Below, piece by piece: positions 24,169 through 34,590 of a stretch of DNA of 64,000 nt. Source of the DNA: Copromyces sp. CBS 386.78 (Eukaryota; Ascomycota; Sordariomycetes; Sordariales; Sordariaceae); NCBI GenBank assembly GCA_030685235.1, contig MU839151.1:62001-126000 (forward strand), in the 5' to 3' direction. The notes beneath the pieces were generated by a model, which saw only the letters and a program-made list of their open reading frames with translations, searched no databases and was not told the origin of the DNA. Both the position numbers and the translations under genes were made by a program. Within the stretch, counting starts at the first letter, position 1. Each line of letters begins with the position of its first letter.

Positions 24169-24353
24169 TATTGAAGCCATTCACATATCTTGGCATTCTT
24201 AGCATTAGTAGATATAATCCACATATAGCTACCCTATATATAAGTCGGACTTAATCCTCCTTTTCTCCGTTCTTGTTCTCTCTTTAATCAATCAAAACAT
24301 TCACCACCACCTCCATCGTCTCACGTAATCACCTCCTTCGTCATGGTTCAACA
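24169..24353 (+). repeat. Probable copia 3' LTR (185 bp)
   Basis: It starts TATTGAAGCC (a likely RIP-mutated TGTTGAA) right after the polypurine tract and ends TTCAACA, giving 7-bp inverted ends and a terminal CA. A TATA-like CTATATATAAG lies at about 24,231-24,241. CpA and TpG are retained, so it escaped most RIP. The alternative is that it is a host promoter and 5' UTR, because an ATG at 24,343 opens a 50-codon frame. Confidence 0.55.
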
Positions 24354-25524
24354 TAGAGATGGCCCAAAGGAGAATCGAAGAAGAAGCCGCCCAGCCCTCG
24401 TCCATAATGACAAGATTCAAAGAGATGATTCTGCGCCCATACGGTCCATACCACGTCCCAAACGTCATCCATCATCCGCATTGAAGCTTCTGTAGAATTT
24501 TCCCTGCGATGCGTCGGTGTCGGTGTCAGTGTGTGACTGCTCCAAGGACCCAGACTTAATAACTAGAATGATTGCGGAACCCCCAATAAACGAGTGTCTA
24601 GAGTAGAGGAGATGTCTTACCTACGTTCTACTTCTGGTCTCGATCGCTTGTCATGCGAACTTCGTGCACGGTTGCAAGCTTGACGATGATGGGATGCATT
24701 CACGGGTGTGTTGGGGGGAGGGGATCATTCTTCATGTTGAAGCACAGATTGGAGATGTGATCTTTGGATATGAATACATACATACAGATGATGCTTTTAT
24801 TTGATGTTGGCGTTGGCTCTGGCTAGGGTTTGCGCTTTTTTTCTTTGACTTTGTTCAAAGCGTTGTTTTCGTTGTCCATTTGGGAAGGACCAGATTGTTC
24901 CATCGAGCCCGGTGGGAGGCTTGCTCAACCTTTCTCTTTATCAAAAGAATTATGACCGGATTCTTCTTTTTTTTTTTTTTTTTTTTTTTTTTTGGGCTTT
25001 CTTTAACACGAATCCGTTCTGTTTATTCGTTGTCCAAAGCTTAAGACCGCCTAGGAGGTATGCTTCACAAGGCTGGCATGACTAGGTACCTTCTTGAGAA
25101 CATATTCGTAGGCATGTTTGGTTACAGCCGTCTGCTCGATCTCCTGTAGTCGTGGATCACGTCCAATCCTAACCTGCCAAAGAACCTACCGACCAGTAAA
25201 GAAGTTAGGGGTGTTTACGTAGCCTTGTTTGTCTATCAGGACCGGGAGTTTGGAACTGCCCAGAAGACCAAAACCCGGGCAGGTTACTGGTTCTAGTGCG
25301 TATGTAAGTCTGCGTGATATGAACAGATGGTGAGGTAGGCAATGAATATGAGCTGAAATGGATTGTACTGTTATTTTAAGACAACAACCTGAACAAACAA
25401 CATCTCGGACACAACCCTAGGAGAAACACACGGGCTCCGAAACACCATGGCTCACGCGGAAAGCCACCTAAACACCTCCACATACTCACCTACACTCCTT
25501 TACCCACTCCCCCAAATCTAAAGC
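24354..25524. other. Intergenic, no gene recognised
   Basis: Normal-composition sequence with a long T homopolymer at about 24,968-24,992. It contains the presumed 3' UTR of the downstream minus-strand hydrolase. Nothing else stands out. Confidence 0.5.
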
Positions 25525-26810
25525 TCACTTCCTCCCATCAAGACCCTCCCCCCTCTCAATCCTCCCCACCAACAGCTCATGATACCACCCCGTCCTCTCC
25601 ACAACCGGCGCATGTCCCATGCCCTCCTCAATAAGTCCCACCTCGGGCTTAACAATCTCAATCAGCTTCCGTCCATGCGGCACACTAATCATGCCATCCT
25701 CAGTGCCATGCATCACCAGAATCCTCTCCCTGCCGACCTCATCCGCCATTTTGACCAGCTGCTCAGCAGACTTGTGATGCCACCCCGCGGCAATCAGCTG
25801 CAGCAAAAACCCTTTCAGTCCGAAGCGCGAAGGGTCAAGACGCTTGTGCATCTCCTGCGCCACGAACCTCATTGCGTTATTTTCGAATTTCCCGTATTTC
25901 TGGTCGGGAGCAGGGCGAGGGATTTTGGGCGATAAGGGGTTGGGAGGGCCGCATTTGGGAGTTGTGGCAGGGTCGGGAACTTCGCAGTCATCCGGCTTTT
26001 CGAGCCAGGAGTGCGCGAAGAGTTGACGCGCGGTGTCGGCGATGGATTGATCGACGGGCTTGGGCATGAGCATCCTGATGCGGTTGGCGACGTTTTCGGC
26101 AAAGGTGGTGGTGTTTTCGATGGCGGCGGCTGTGCAGCAGAGGGATAGTGAAGACATGGCGGTAGGAATCAGGCAGGCGAGTTCTTGGGCGATCATGCCG
26201 CCTAGGGAGATGCCGATTACGTGGAGGGTCCTTTCGGTCGGGACTGGCAGTGGGGGGGAATGTGAGGTGGTGCCAGAAGAAAATGGGGAGGGAGGAGCAG
26301 GAAGCCAGCCGATGTGGACGAGAATGTCGACCCAGTCGCGGGCCATCTCGCTGCTACTGTAGCGCATGAGAGGCTTGTCGGAGTCGCCCATGCCGCGGTT
26401 GTCGAGGAGGAGGACCGAGTACTTGTCGCGGTTTTTGTGGCCGAAGTAGAGCGTTTGACGCTGCCAGGCGGATTTGAGACCTCCAAGACCCATGATGAAC
26501 TGGGAGGCTGGGGTTAGTGATGGTGTTGTTGGTTGGGAGGACCAGACCGTGTTGAGGGCTCATACCAATACCTTGATGGGCCCTTCTCCGTGAATCTCCC
26601 AGCTCACGTTGAAAGGTCCGCCGCGGCCGACGGCGACCGGAGTGAGGCCACGTTGATCGGGCTCGAGATTCCATATCGCCGTGGGAAAGGCCGGATGCTT
26701 GATGGTCTCGGCCACGGTAGGCACTTGAGGCTTGCGCGTTGTTGTTGGCGCCCTGAGAAGAAGTGTTAGTGAGTACACAGTATTCGGGTGAGCATGCTAA
26801 CAACTTACAT
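25525..26810 (-). CDS. Alpha/beta hydrolase with an intron-split start codon
   Basis: Exons (minus): 26810-26809, 26752-26566 and 26499-25525, giving 387 aa. Introns are 56 nt (GTAAGT donor, CTAAC branch, CAG) and 66 nt (GTATGA donor, CTAAC branch, CAG). Joining AT at 26810-26809 to G at 26752 makes the initiator ATG and gives MAPTTTRKP. The alternative ATG at 26493 would lose the first strands of the fold. The fold is a single alpha/beta hydrolase domain: MGLGG oxyanion loop (residues 66-70), DNRGMGDSD (96-104), nucleophile Ser161 in GISLGG, acid Asp331 in HGTEDGM and catalytic His359 in GMGHAP. There is no signal peptide, so it is probably cytosolic. The substrate cannot be told; such proteins include esterases, epoxide hydrolases and C-C hydrolases. 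It lies tandem to NMT1 (minus), about 0.6 kb downstream of it. Confidence 0.85.
26753..26808 (-). other. 56-nt intron interrupting the ATG
   Basis: On the minus strand ACAT is followed by GTAAGTTGTTAG, then ACTCACTAACACTTCTTCTC, then AG and GGCGCC. Both splice sites and the branch point are canonical. Splicing creates ATG from AT plus G. Confidence 0.75.
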
Positions 26811-27388
26811 GTTGGGGTAATGTTCGCGTGATGAGAGAGGATATGAACTTTCGGGACCTGGAATTTTGACAAGATGAGACGGTATTTAAGGTCAAAGCAC
26901 ACCTTTGGAGCTGTCTCGGTGTTTGGTGGCGGCGGCTTTGGTGTTGTTCAGGGGAATTGGGGCACCTTGTCGGCCCAGCGTCCAACATGTGATTGCGCCG
27001 GTCCCCGTTGCAGTGACGTACCTCGCCATTGAAACACTCCGATTGGTAGAACGTATAAAAGGTGGGGGGACATATTGATAAGCTTATCGGTCCGGCATGG
27101 AAGCATTTACAAAGGTGTTGGCGATCTGGAGAGATTGTCGGTCAAGTCCCCGGCCTCGATCCGTGGAAAACCAATTCCGTGCCAACAAGGCACGGTTCGT
27201 GGCCAACCATGTAAACCTTGATCGTCTGGCAGCGCCAGTCTCAATATCAATAGTATTACAATTGCTCCAAACTTTTGATGCTAACCGCGCTGGTATCCAT
27301 CAGCTATTGTATGTATGCAGGCGCCTTTTGTTCAAACAAAGCAAGCCACCCTGAAAGCAATCAACAACACCTCACCCATATCCACCTC
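26811..27388. other. Intergenic between NMT1 and the hydrolase
   Basis: It holds the 5' leader of the hydrolase and the 3' UTR of NMT1. A TATA-like CGTATAAAAGG lies on the + strand at about 27,050, but no + strand gene follows it. Confidence 0.5.
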
Positions 27389-29231
27389 TCAGACCATGAC
27401 AAAGCCGATACCGCTCAAGTTATCCTCATCCAACCTGTTCTTCTTGTCGACACCACCATGAATGGGGTTGGCCTTGTAGTTGAACAGATAGTAGTGAAGC
27501 TGGCCATCACCAGGGCCGAACTTCTGCTTCTCCAAAAAGAGAGCATTGTCCATGAGCGAAAGAGCGTTGAAGACATCGAAGTTGTGGCGTTTGGCGAGGA
27601 TCAGGGCATCGGCCATCAGATCGTTCAGGCGCTTCTGGAGGGCGACCTTGTTGACGGGTTCCGTGAAAGCGGTTTCGGTGGCATAGTAAAACATGTAGGC
27701 CGCGCGGATCGCATTGTGCTTCGGGTGCCTGATGACTGTCGACTCAAGGAGATAGAAGGAGAAGAAGTCGGTGATTTTGCCCGAGGCATCCTACTTCAGG
27801 TTAGCTTGCGAGTTCAAGTATCAGGAAACCGCAGTGTATCCGAAAACTTACCTCAACAACATAAGAGTACACAACCTGCTCGGCATACGAATCCTTCTTG
27901 TGAAGGAGCCAGTGCTCCGTCTCCTCGCGGTTAAATACCGGGGTAAGGTCAAAGCGCTTCAGGTAGCGCTCAAGCAGGCTGTGTACCGCATCGAGATCCT
28001 TGACCTGAAGTTCGCGAAGTCCCTTGGTCGAGGTCTGTTCCGGAAGGGCGTATTTGCGAACCTGGAAGGCAGGCTTGCTGTTGGAAGGACACGGGCTGAA
28101 ACCAACCTCGTACAGCTTCTGCCAGTTGAGCGCACGGTGGTAGTAGCGGCAAGTGCTGACGGGCCTGGGCAAGACGATACCGCCGGTATAGATGGCTTGC
28201 CAGATACCCTCACGGTTGATGCGGCGAGTGATTTCCTTGATGAGGACGGGAGCCAAGCGCTTGCCTCTAAGCTTCTTGTGGATGCAGAGGAAGTTGACCT
28301 CGGAGCCCTGGATAACCTTGTCGCGAACGCGGATCTCGGTAGGAACGGCGGCGATGAAAGCGCAGAGAGTATCACCGCTACGGATACCGACGTGCCATTC
28401 CTTTCTCCAACCAGGAGACATGAGGGACCTAGCGCATCGTGATTAGTACAAGCCCGCTAGATGTGACAGTATCAACTCGGACTAAAACGCTTACCACTTC
28501 AGAATGGAGGTCGAGTACTTGAAACGGAACATGGCCTCGTCGTCCTCCACAAAGTGACCATACAAGAGCTTCTCGACCTCCTGCATTTGCTTCTCGTCTG
28601 TGAGATCCATGGTAACCCATCGGAAAGGCGCCAGGTTGAGTGGGATCGGCTCATCGGAAATGTCCTCGATTTTCTGGATCTTGAGGGGTCCCTCCTCGAA
28701 GATGACTGGCTTCTCCTCGCCGAACTGGGGCACAGGCTGGGTGGCCCAAAACTTGTATGACGCCATATCCTTGCGGTTCTTTCCACTGCTAGCAAGACCG
28801 GTAATGATGTCCTGAATCTTGAGCTTCTTGAAAGCATCCACCACGTCGGGAGCCGTCCCCGAACTGCCGGACGCCGCCAACAGCTCGTTGGCAAGGGCGG
28901 GGTTTAGGTCGATGAACTCTTTGATCTGCTTCTCGGTCAAGCCGCTGAGGGATGACTTGGGGTCTGCCTGTGCCAGCGCCTCGGTCAAGCCCATCTCAGC
29001 AGATGATTCGGTAGCGGCGGCCTTGTCCTTGTTCTTCTTTTTGCTCTTCTTCTTGTTCTTCTTCTTGGTAGAGCTGGATCCAGCCTGGGCGGTGCCGTCG
29101 GCGCCCTCATCTTCGGAACCGGACTCGTCGGCGGCGGGCTGCTGAGATTCCTTGAGGGAAGCAAGAGCCTCGGCGGCAGCCTGCTTCTCCTGGGCCTGGT
29201 CAACAGGCTTGGATTCTTCGGTCGGCGGCAT
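27389..29231 (-). CDS. NMT1: Glycylpeptide N-tetradecanoyltransferase (N-myristoyltransferase)
   Basis: Transfers myristate from myristoyl-CoA to the N-terminal Gly of target proteins (ARF GTPases, G-alpha subunits) in the cytosol. Exons (minus): 29231-28495, 28428-27852 and 27790-27389, 571 aa. The introns are 66 and 61 nt, and the first has a CTAAT branch. Both family signatures are present: EVNFLCIHK (residues 289-297) and KFGPGDG (528-534). The [15 protein letters not shown] segment across the first junction matches the conserved PPGW-x-x-WHVGVR region. The C-terminus is GIGFVMV, against the usual terminal Leu; the C-terminal carboxylate acts as catalytic base in this family. The first ~110 residues are a low-complexity Glu/Ala/Lys extension with a poly-Lys block (ribosome-association type), making it longer than yeast Nmt1 (455 aa). 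Usually essential and single copy. Confidence 0.95.
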
Positions 29232-30080
29232 GGTTGACGAAGTGATGGATGCGGACTCGGGGGTGATAGGTGGGGGGGTATCAAAGGGTCGTCGTGGTCG
29301 TAGAGTCGCGTAGTGATATCGCGGGGTTTGAAGCTACCCTGAGACGTTCAGGTGGGAGTTGAGAAGTGAAAAGACTCGGGGGTGAAGGAGACGTGGGGAA
29401 GGAGAGAGATTGGATTCTTGTTGAAGAATGGAAACATCCATAGGTGAGCTCCTGTCCCGCTTGGGGGTCGGAGGCTCCTCCTTATTACTGGCGTGTCGTG
29501 TCCCTGTTAGCGCATTCCCGAATCGTCTCACAGAAGGGGTCAGCGGGGCAAGCGGGGGCCAATTGGCGCTGTCGCGGGGTCCTCCAAGCTGGCAGGTGCA
29601 GGGGACAACTCGGTACCTCTGTACTACTCAGTACTCACCGAGAGGGAAAAGTGGAGCTCTCAACGGCTTTCATCGGGCAGGGCATCATGTCACCGCATTT
29701 CAGAATCACGGTGGCCAGGTTGAACGAGAAATCGAGAAACGCCCGAATAAATGCCTCGGATCGACAATTCATGCAGTTGGCTGTGTACGGATCTAAACTC
29801 GAAGTCGAGGTCGAGACCGGATTGGGCTGTCTTCGGCCAATGTTGCTGCGCCACTCGCTGCTGCCTTCGTTGTCCAAGAAGCTGACCAGTCACATTCTCT
29901 TATTCTCAGCCTGATCACCGACACTTCATTCTTCAAATGTTTCTTTATCACCAGTTGATCACGCACTCAACTTCACCTTCTTTCCTTCACCTCTATCATC
30001 ATACTTCTCTTCCCTACTGACAATCTTGAACCAGTTTAGAACTATTTTTTATACAGTCATCCAACCCCAAGATTGTCACC
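29232..30080. other. Divergent promoter region, NMT1 / membrane protein gene
   Basis: About 850 bp between head-to-head genes. The right side has a pyrimidine-rich, CTTCTTTCC-type leader common upstream of fungal genes. No RNA gene was recognised. Confidence 0.5.
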
Positions 30081-31328
30081 ATGGGGAAACCTTCACCACT
30101 TATCGGCGTCAGTGATGATGCCGTCTCTCTGCACACCCAACCCGGTGAACACTCGCTCGCCGCTCAGCTTGACGGAACCTTGGATACCGATGTCCCAGAG
30201 CTGAACATCGACGACCTCCCGCCCCTCTACGATGAAATCAACGCCCCGGGAAGCAGTAGTAGTGCTCCTCTTCTCCCCTCTGGCAGCGTGCCGCCCTACA
30301 TCAACCACCCAAACAACATCCCTCCTTCCGGAGATTGGGTGCAAAAATACAAAAGAGACGAGCCCACCGGCACCGAACTCTACCTCGACCCGCGCCTGGA
30401 CCACGACCCCAAGTTCCTCCAAAAGCACATCGAACTCTGGGCCAAACAGCCGCCCCGGCCCTTCGTCCGCATCCACGGCACGCACAAGCGCCGCAGGGAC
30501 ATAACCGACCCTCAAAACGGGCGTCGTAAGAACGACTCGGAGCGAGTTACGGACTTCGACCTGCACATCGAGCTCACCCCCTACCTGTACTCGGACGTCG
30601 TCTCGCAAATCTCGCTCATGGAGCTGCGCACCGCTGAGAACCACGAGAAGGTCCGGCGCGGCACCGTCCTCCGCAAGCGCGCGCCGGGGGCTAGTCGCCA
30701 TATCGAGGTCGGCCTAGCTGAGAAGCCGACGCTGGCCGAGTGGTGCCACCGGTACTGCGCCAGCCACGCCGGGCTGAAATGCTTGACGCTGCAGCGGCGC
30801 GTGGTCGGGTTCGACGACAACAAGATTGTGCAGAAGCTGACGGACCTGGTGCGCGCGACCAACTACCGCGGCAGTCTGGAGATCAGTTTCCCCAAAAAGG
30901 ACGAGTACGTGCATGTGTACAGCGATTGCAAGACGAACCGGTGGCGGACGACGTGGTGGATTATCTGGCTGTGCATGTTCAGCCTCATGTTCATCTTTAC
31001 GTGGCCGTATCTGTGGTTAAGGACCAAGAGGTTCGAGACCGTGTTTGCGGATTGGCACTTTTCGGTCACGGGGGCGGATGGGCAGAGGAACTATGTCAGC
31101 ATCAGCGAGGACCAGTGGTATAATATGTGGGGACGGGCCATCAATCGCGCGGTGATGGAGAAGAGGCAGTGTACACTGGACCAGCAGGATTTGCTGAATA
31201 GCCAGGAGGGCCAGCAGGAGACTTTTGGTCATCCTGTGGCGGACGGGGCGGCGAGTTTCGTCAGGGCGGGTGTCAATGCCATGAACGCAGTGAACCGCTC
31301 GCTGGGTTGGGGGTATGATGACTTTTAA
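30081..31328 (+). CDS. Uncharacterised single-pass membrane protein
   Basis: Intronless, 415 aa, starting at ATG after a CACC context. Residues 1-75 are acidic, Pro/Ser-rich and probably disordered. About 95-290 form a charged, likely folded region with the patches PRPFVRIHGTHKRRR and DFDLHIELTPYLYSDV. A single strong hydrophobic segment follows at about 291-313 (WWIIWLCMFSLMFIFTWPYL), then a basic TKRFE stretch. The C-terminal ~100 residues contain EDQWYNMWGRAINRAV. There is no signal peptide, so the segment may act as a tail-proximal anchor with both sides soluble. The family is unknown to me, though it looks like a conserved ascomycete protein. Its divergent partner is NMT1; no functional link is implied. 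Confidence 0.85.
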   Translation: MGKPSPLIGVSDDAVSLHTQPGEHSLAAQLDGTLDTDVPELNIDDLPPLYDEINAPGSSSSAPLLPSGSVPPYINHPNNIPPSGDWVQKYKRDEPTGTELYLDPRLDHDPKFLQKHIELWAKQPPRPFVRIHGTHKRRRDITDPQNGRRKNDSERVTDFDLHIELTPYLYSDVVSQISLMELRTAENHEKVRRGTVLRKRAPGASRHIEVGLAEKPTLAEWCHRYCASHAGLKCLTLQRRVVGFDDNKIVQKLTDLVRATNYRGSLEISFPKKDEYVHVYSDCKTNRWRTTWWIIWLCMFSLMFIFTWPYLWLRTKRFETVFADWHFSVTGADGQRNYVSISEDQWYNMWGRAINRAVMEKRQCTLDQQDLLNSQEGQQETFGHPVADGAASFVRAGVNAMNAVNRSLGWGYDDF

Positions 31329-31590
31329 GGTACCGTAGATGCCCCTGGAGAAGTGTTTTACTGAGCTTGGAATTGTTTCCTAAACCTTCATTTGCTCTTG
31401 CCGATGTGTTTCTCATGTTCCTCACATCCTCCTCCATGACTGAGAACAACTGGCCATCTTTATCTAGTGGCGGTATCACATGGTCAAACTTGACGACAGA
31501 AAAACGTGTTTTCCTTTTTAATCACAGCTACATATATATCATCCAAGGATTTTGTACACGTCATATATGCTAGTATTTTCTGTCGTCCCA

Positions 31591-33317
31591 TTAGTCCCGA
31601 GTGCTCTCAGTCTGCTCAACGAGCCCGAAGGCTCTCATAACAGCCATCGGTACCGGCGCATAAAACATGAGATTATTATGTCCTGCATCACCACACCTTT
31701 CGTTAGCTTTCACTTCAATTCACACCCACGCCACAACGTCCAGATCAGGATCAAGGTGAAACTTACCACCATAAGGCCACAACTCCTGCCTAATGCACAC
31801 CCCCTCATCCTCCCACGTCGTCACAGCCGCCCTGTCTCTCTCCTTCCTTGAGGTGCCATCTCCCATCCACCCCTCGACCGTCCTCTTCCCCTTCTCCTTG
31901 CTCAATAAATTCTCCACGCACCTCTCTACCTCTTGTTCTTCTTCCTCCCTGACCCTCCCACCCCCTTCATATTCTTCGTCTCTCCCATCCCCATACACAG
32001 TCCCAATCCCCAGCTCCGCCTCCACCAGTCCCTTTACCGCGCCCTTGAAAAGCTTATCATCCTCGCAGTATGGAATATCCCAGTCGTTCCTCGCGTGGAT
32101 GAGCGTCAAGTTCAGTTTTCTCCCGTCTGCTTTTGCCGACTTGGTAAGCCGGGTTAACCGATCGGCGGAAGGCCACTTATCCACGATCCGCGACATGACT
32201 TTGCCAAGTAACCATGGCCAGAACGAAAGCGGTCGGAGGACGGGGAGCCAGCCAGCTATGGCGTAGGAGGAGAGCATGGTGGGCAGGGAGGAGAAACCGG
32301 CCACGAGCAAAATACCCGCAAACTCTAGCGGTTCTCTCCTTCCCATCGTGCTGCTGACATCGTCTTCGTCGCTCTCATTTTCAGTTCCACTTCCATTATC
32401 CGAGGAGCCGCACCCAAACTGAGGGGTAGAACAACAGTAATGCTCCCCAGCAGCAGCAGCCACCGCCGTCCCCAAACTATGTCCCAACAAAACGATCCGT
32501 TCCGCGGGGACGCGGGCAACTTTCGTGGCCCAATCGACCGCCGCTCTGGCATCGAGAATCATACCTTCCTCCGTCGGTGAGCCGGTACTCAGACCGAAAC
32601 CGCGGTAGTCGATCGCCAGGACATGGATCTTGGAGGAGACAGAAGTGAGCGCGTGGAAAGAGCGCGGGCGGATGGATTGCGTTATGTGGCCTGCGTTGCC
32701 GTGGACTTTTTATTTTATTTTTTATTTTCCATGTTAGTGGTCGGTGAGCGGGGTGACGGGAAAGGGAAAAGCGGACATACAGTAAAGGACTAGACGGGCT
32801 TCCGGGTCATCTCTCAACAGTTTGAAGTTGAGGGTGGTGGTGATGTCCGGGACGAAGCCGTTTGTGACAGAACGGTCTTGGGCTGAAAGGGCTTCTTCAT
32901 TCCGGGTGTAAATGCCGAGGGGGAGGATGTGCCAGGCGTAAAGGGTTTGGTGATCGAGGGTTCGGAGGGGGAATGGGGTTACTTGGTTTTCTTTATGAAG
33001 AATGATGTATGTTAGTTGGGCACAAATACAAGCTGTGGGCAATCACACTGCTACTAACTTGCAAACCCCCATCGCTCAGGACGGTTAGGATTATGTGGTG
33101 GCCACCAAAGAGTGTTGACCTTGTGTGCATATACGGCACTTGGCGAAGATGAAGTTGTTAGCGCAGCGTGTTCACGTTTTTGACAAGAGTTCTCTACGTT
33201 ATGATCTTACAATCGTTGAATATACGGAATTGAAACAAGACCGAGAAAAAGAGCGTATATCCCGACGGGAACACCGACGGCCAGGGCGGGAACGAGGTAG
33301 GCCGCCGAAGATGGCAT
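31591..33317 (-). CDS. ABHD12/BEM46-type alpha/beta hydrolase
   Basis: Exons (minus): 33317-33211, 33138-33059, 32990-32781, 32705-31767 and 31682-31591, giving 475 aa; all joins keep frame and have GT-AG ends. N-terminal hydrophobic anchor at residues 5-33 (AAYLVPALAVGVPVG onward), then the family-typical AVYAHKVNTLWWPP. Oxyanion HGNAGH at 134-139, nucleophile Ser209 in GHSLG, Asp342 in NDWDIP and catalytic His447 in GGHNN. The His is encoded only by the last 92-nt exon: reading through the last donor gives a shorter product without it. ABHD12 relatives are membrane lysophospholipid or monoacylglycerol lipases; fungal BEM46 relatives affect polarity and germination (family knowledge). An acidic insert (DNGSGTENESDEDD) at about 235-248 is unusual. 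Confidence 0.88.
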
Positions 33318-34590
33318 GATGCTTTGACTTTTTCACATGTAAATGAAACGAAACAAAATGAAAGTGTTGTGAGATACGATTGGTTTGTGTATTTTGTTGA
33401 TATAGGTCGCTTTTGTTTCCATTGTAAAGAGCGAGAGACATAAAGTTCAAACCGCCTTTGTGAAAGTTTGTTATTTGTTGGTTGTAAAGTTGGAAATGTT
33501 GGTTCCATCCACAAGGGAAGAGCTGACGTTGGATGGCAAAGCGGGACTCGGGCTGGGAGCAGTTAGAGGCTGTATCATTGAGGTTAGGGTTCCGTACGTA
33601 GCTCTTACCCAATCCCTCTGTCAAATTGCTAAGGAGCATAATATTGGGTCCAGGCGCTTGAGGCTTAATGGCCGTCCCATTGCACAGTCAGCCGCAATTC
33701 CGTGATTGGCTTGCTCACTATCAGCGTCTATCAAACGTATTTAGGTACCTCCCGCTGCGCATTCGCAACACGCGTTTGTTCGAATATCATGACGAGATGA
33801 AATTGACTGACTGACATATGACAACTTTGACCCGCCTTCAACTGCTCTTCGTTGTTACCAACTCTGCTTCCACTCCGACGAGATACTGGACGAACTATGT
33901 AAGAGTACCTATCTCTAAAGGCAGAGGTAGACAAGATTACATAAGTTGCAGGAGGGGGGGCCTCATTTGACCTTGACCAATCACAATGTCGATTTCCCCT
34001 TTTATTACCCTATGTCTGCTACGGGCAGGTGCTATCGTTATATTTGTATGTACTGTACCTACCTAGTTCTAGTTGGAGGAGACCCGGGAGGACATTCGGA
34101 CCATTTGCAGGCAACTGCTAGTGATTGCGAGTACTTTACCTAATACGTGCTCCCCTTGGCTAGTACGTTCGGTTGGACATGATCCCCGACCCCATTATAT
34201 TCTTCCACTTCTCATCTCTTCACTCAACACGTCCACTCGTCCACCACCACCACACACACGTCCACACACGCTGCCGCGATCGTCGTCTTCCCCCCCATTT
34301 GGACCACCCCCCATTCTTTTGTCCTTCACACCAGACACGTTGTCTCTTTTTCTCTTCTTCCCCAACCGACAGTTCCCATCAGGCATTTATCTCTTTTTTG
34401 TTCATAATCCCAATTTTCCTTCGCGATTGATACCCCGAAACACACGTCATTTCAAGCCTTTGACACCAGATCCCCCATCCACCTCCCCTCGACACTCGCG
34501 ATTGTCTTTCGATGCCGATTGCATAGCGTACACCTCTCACGCCCAGATCACGACGAGAAACGTAGCGGTTCGGGCCGCGTGCGTGAAACC
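33318..34590. other. Divergent intergenic region, ABHD12-like / SWC3
   Basis: About 1.27 kb between head-to-head genes. The SWC3 side is a long pyrimidine-rich leader (34,190-34,520). No RNA gene or conserved coding sequence was recognised. Confidence 0.5.

Larger units (their letters stand above)
19280..24353 (+). mobile_element. RIP-dead Ty1/copia LTR retrotransposon (5' LTR not found)
   Basis: A gag-like Tyr/Cys-knuckle region near 19,600 is followed by integrase (about 20.66-21.18 kb), reverse transcriptase (about 22.4 kb) and RNase H (about 23.1-23.5 kb). Integrase before RT is the copia order. A purine tract and a probable 3' LTR follow. No matching 5' LTR was found near 18.8-19.3 kb; it may be erased by RIP, truncated or replaced. 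The left limit is approximate. Confidence 0.78.

Noticed and set aside
24343..24495. A 50-codon frame starting at ATG 24,343 behind a TATA-like element
   Set aside because: Short, no family or second exon seen, and its upstream sequence looks better explained as a retrotransposon LTR. Not excluded.
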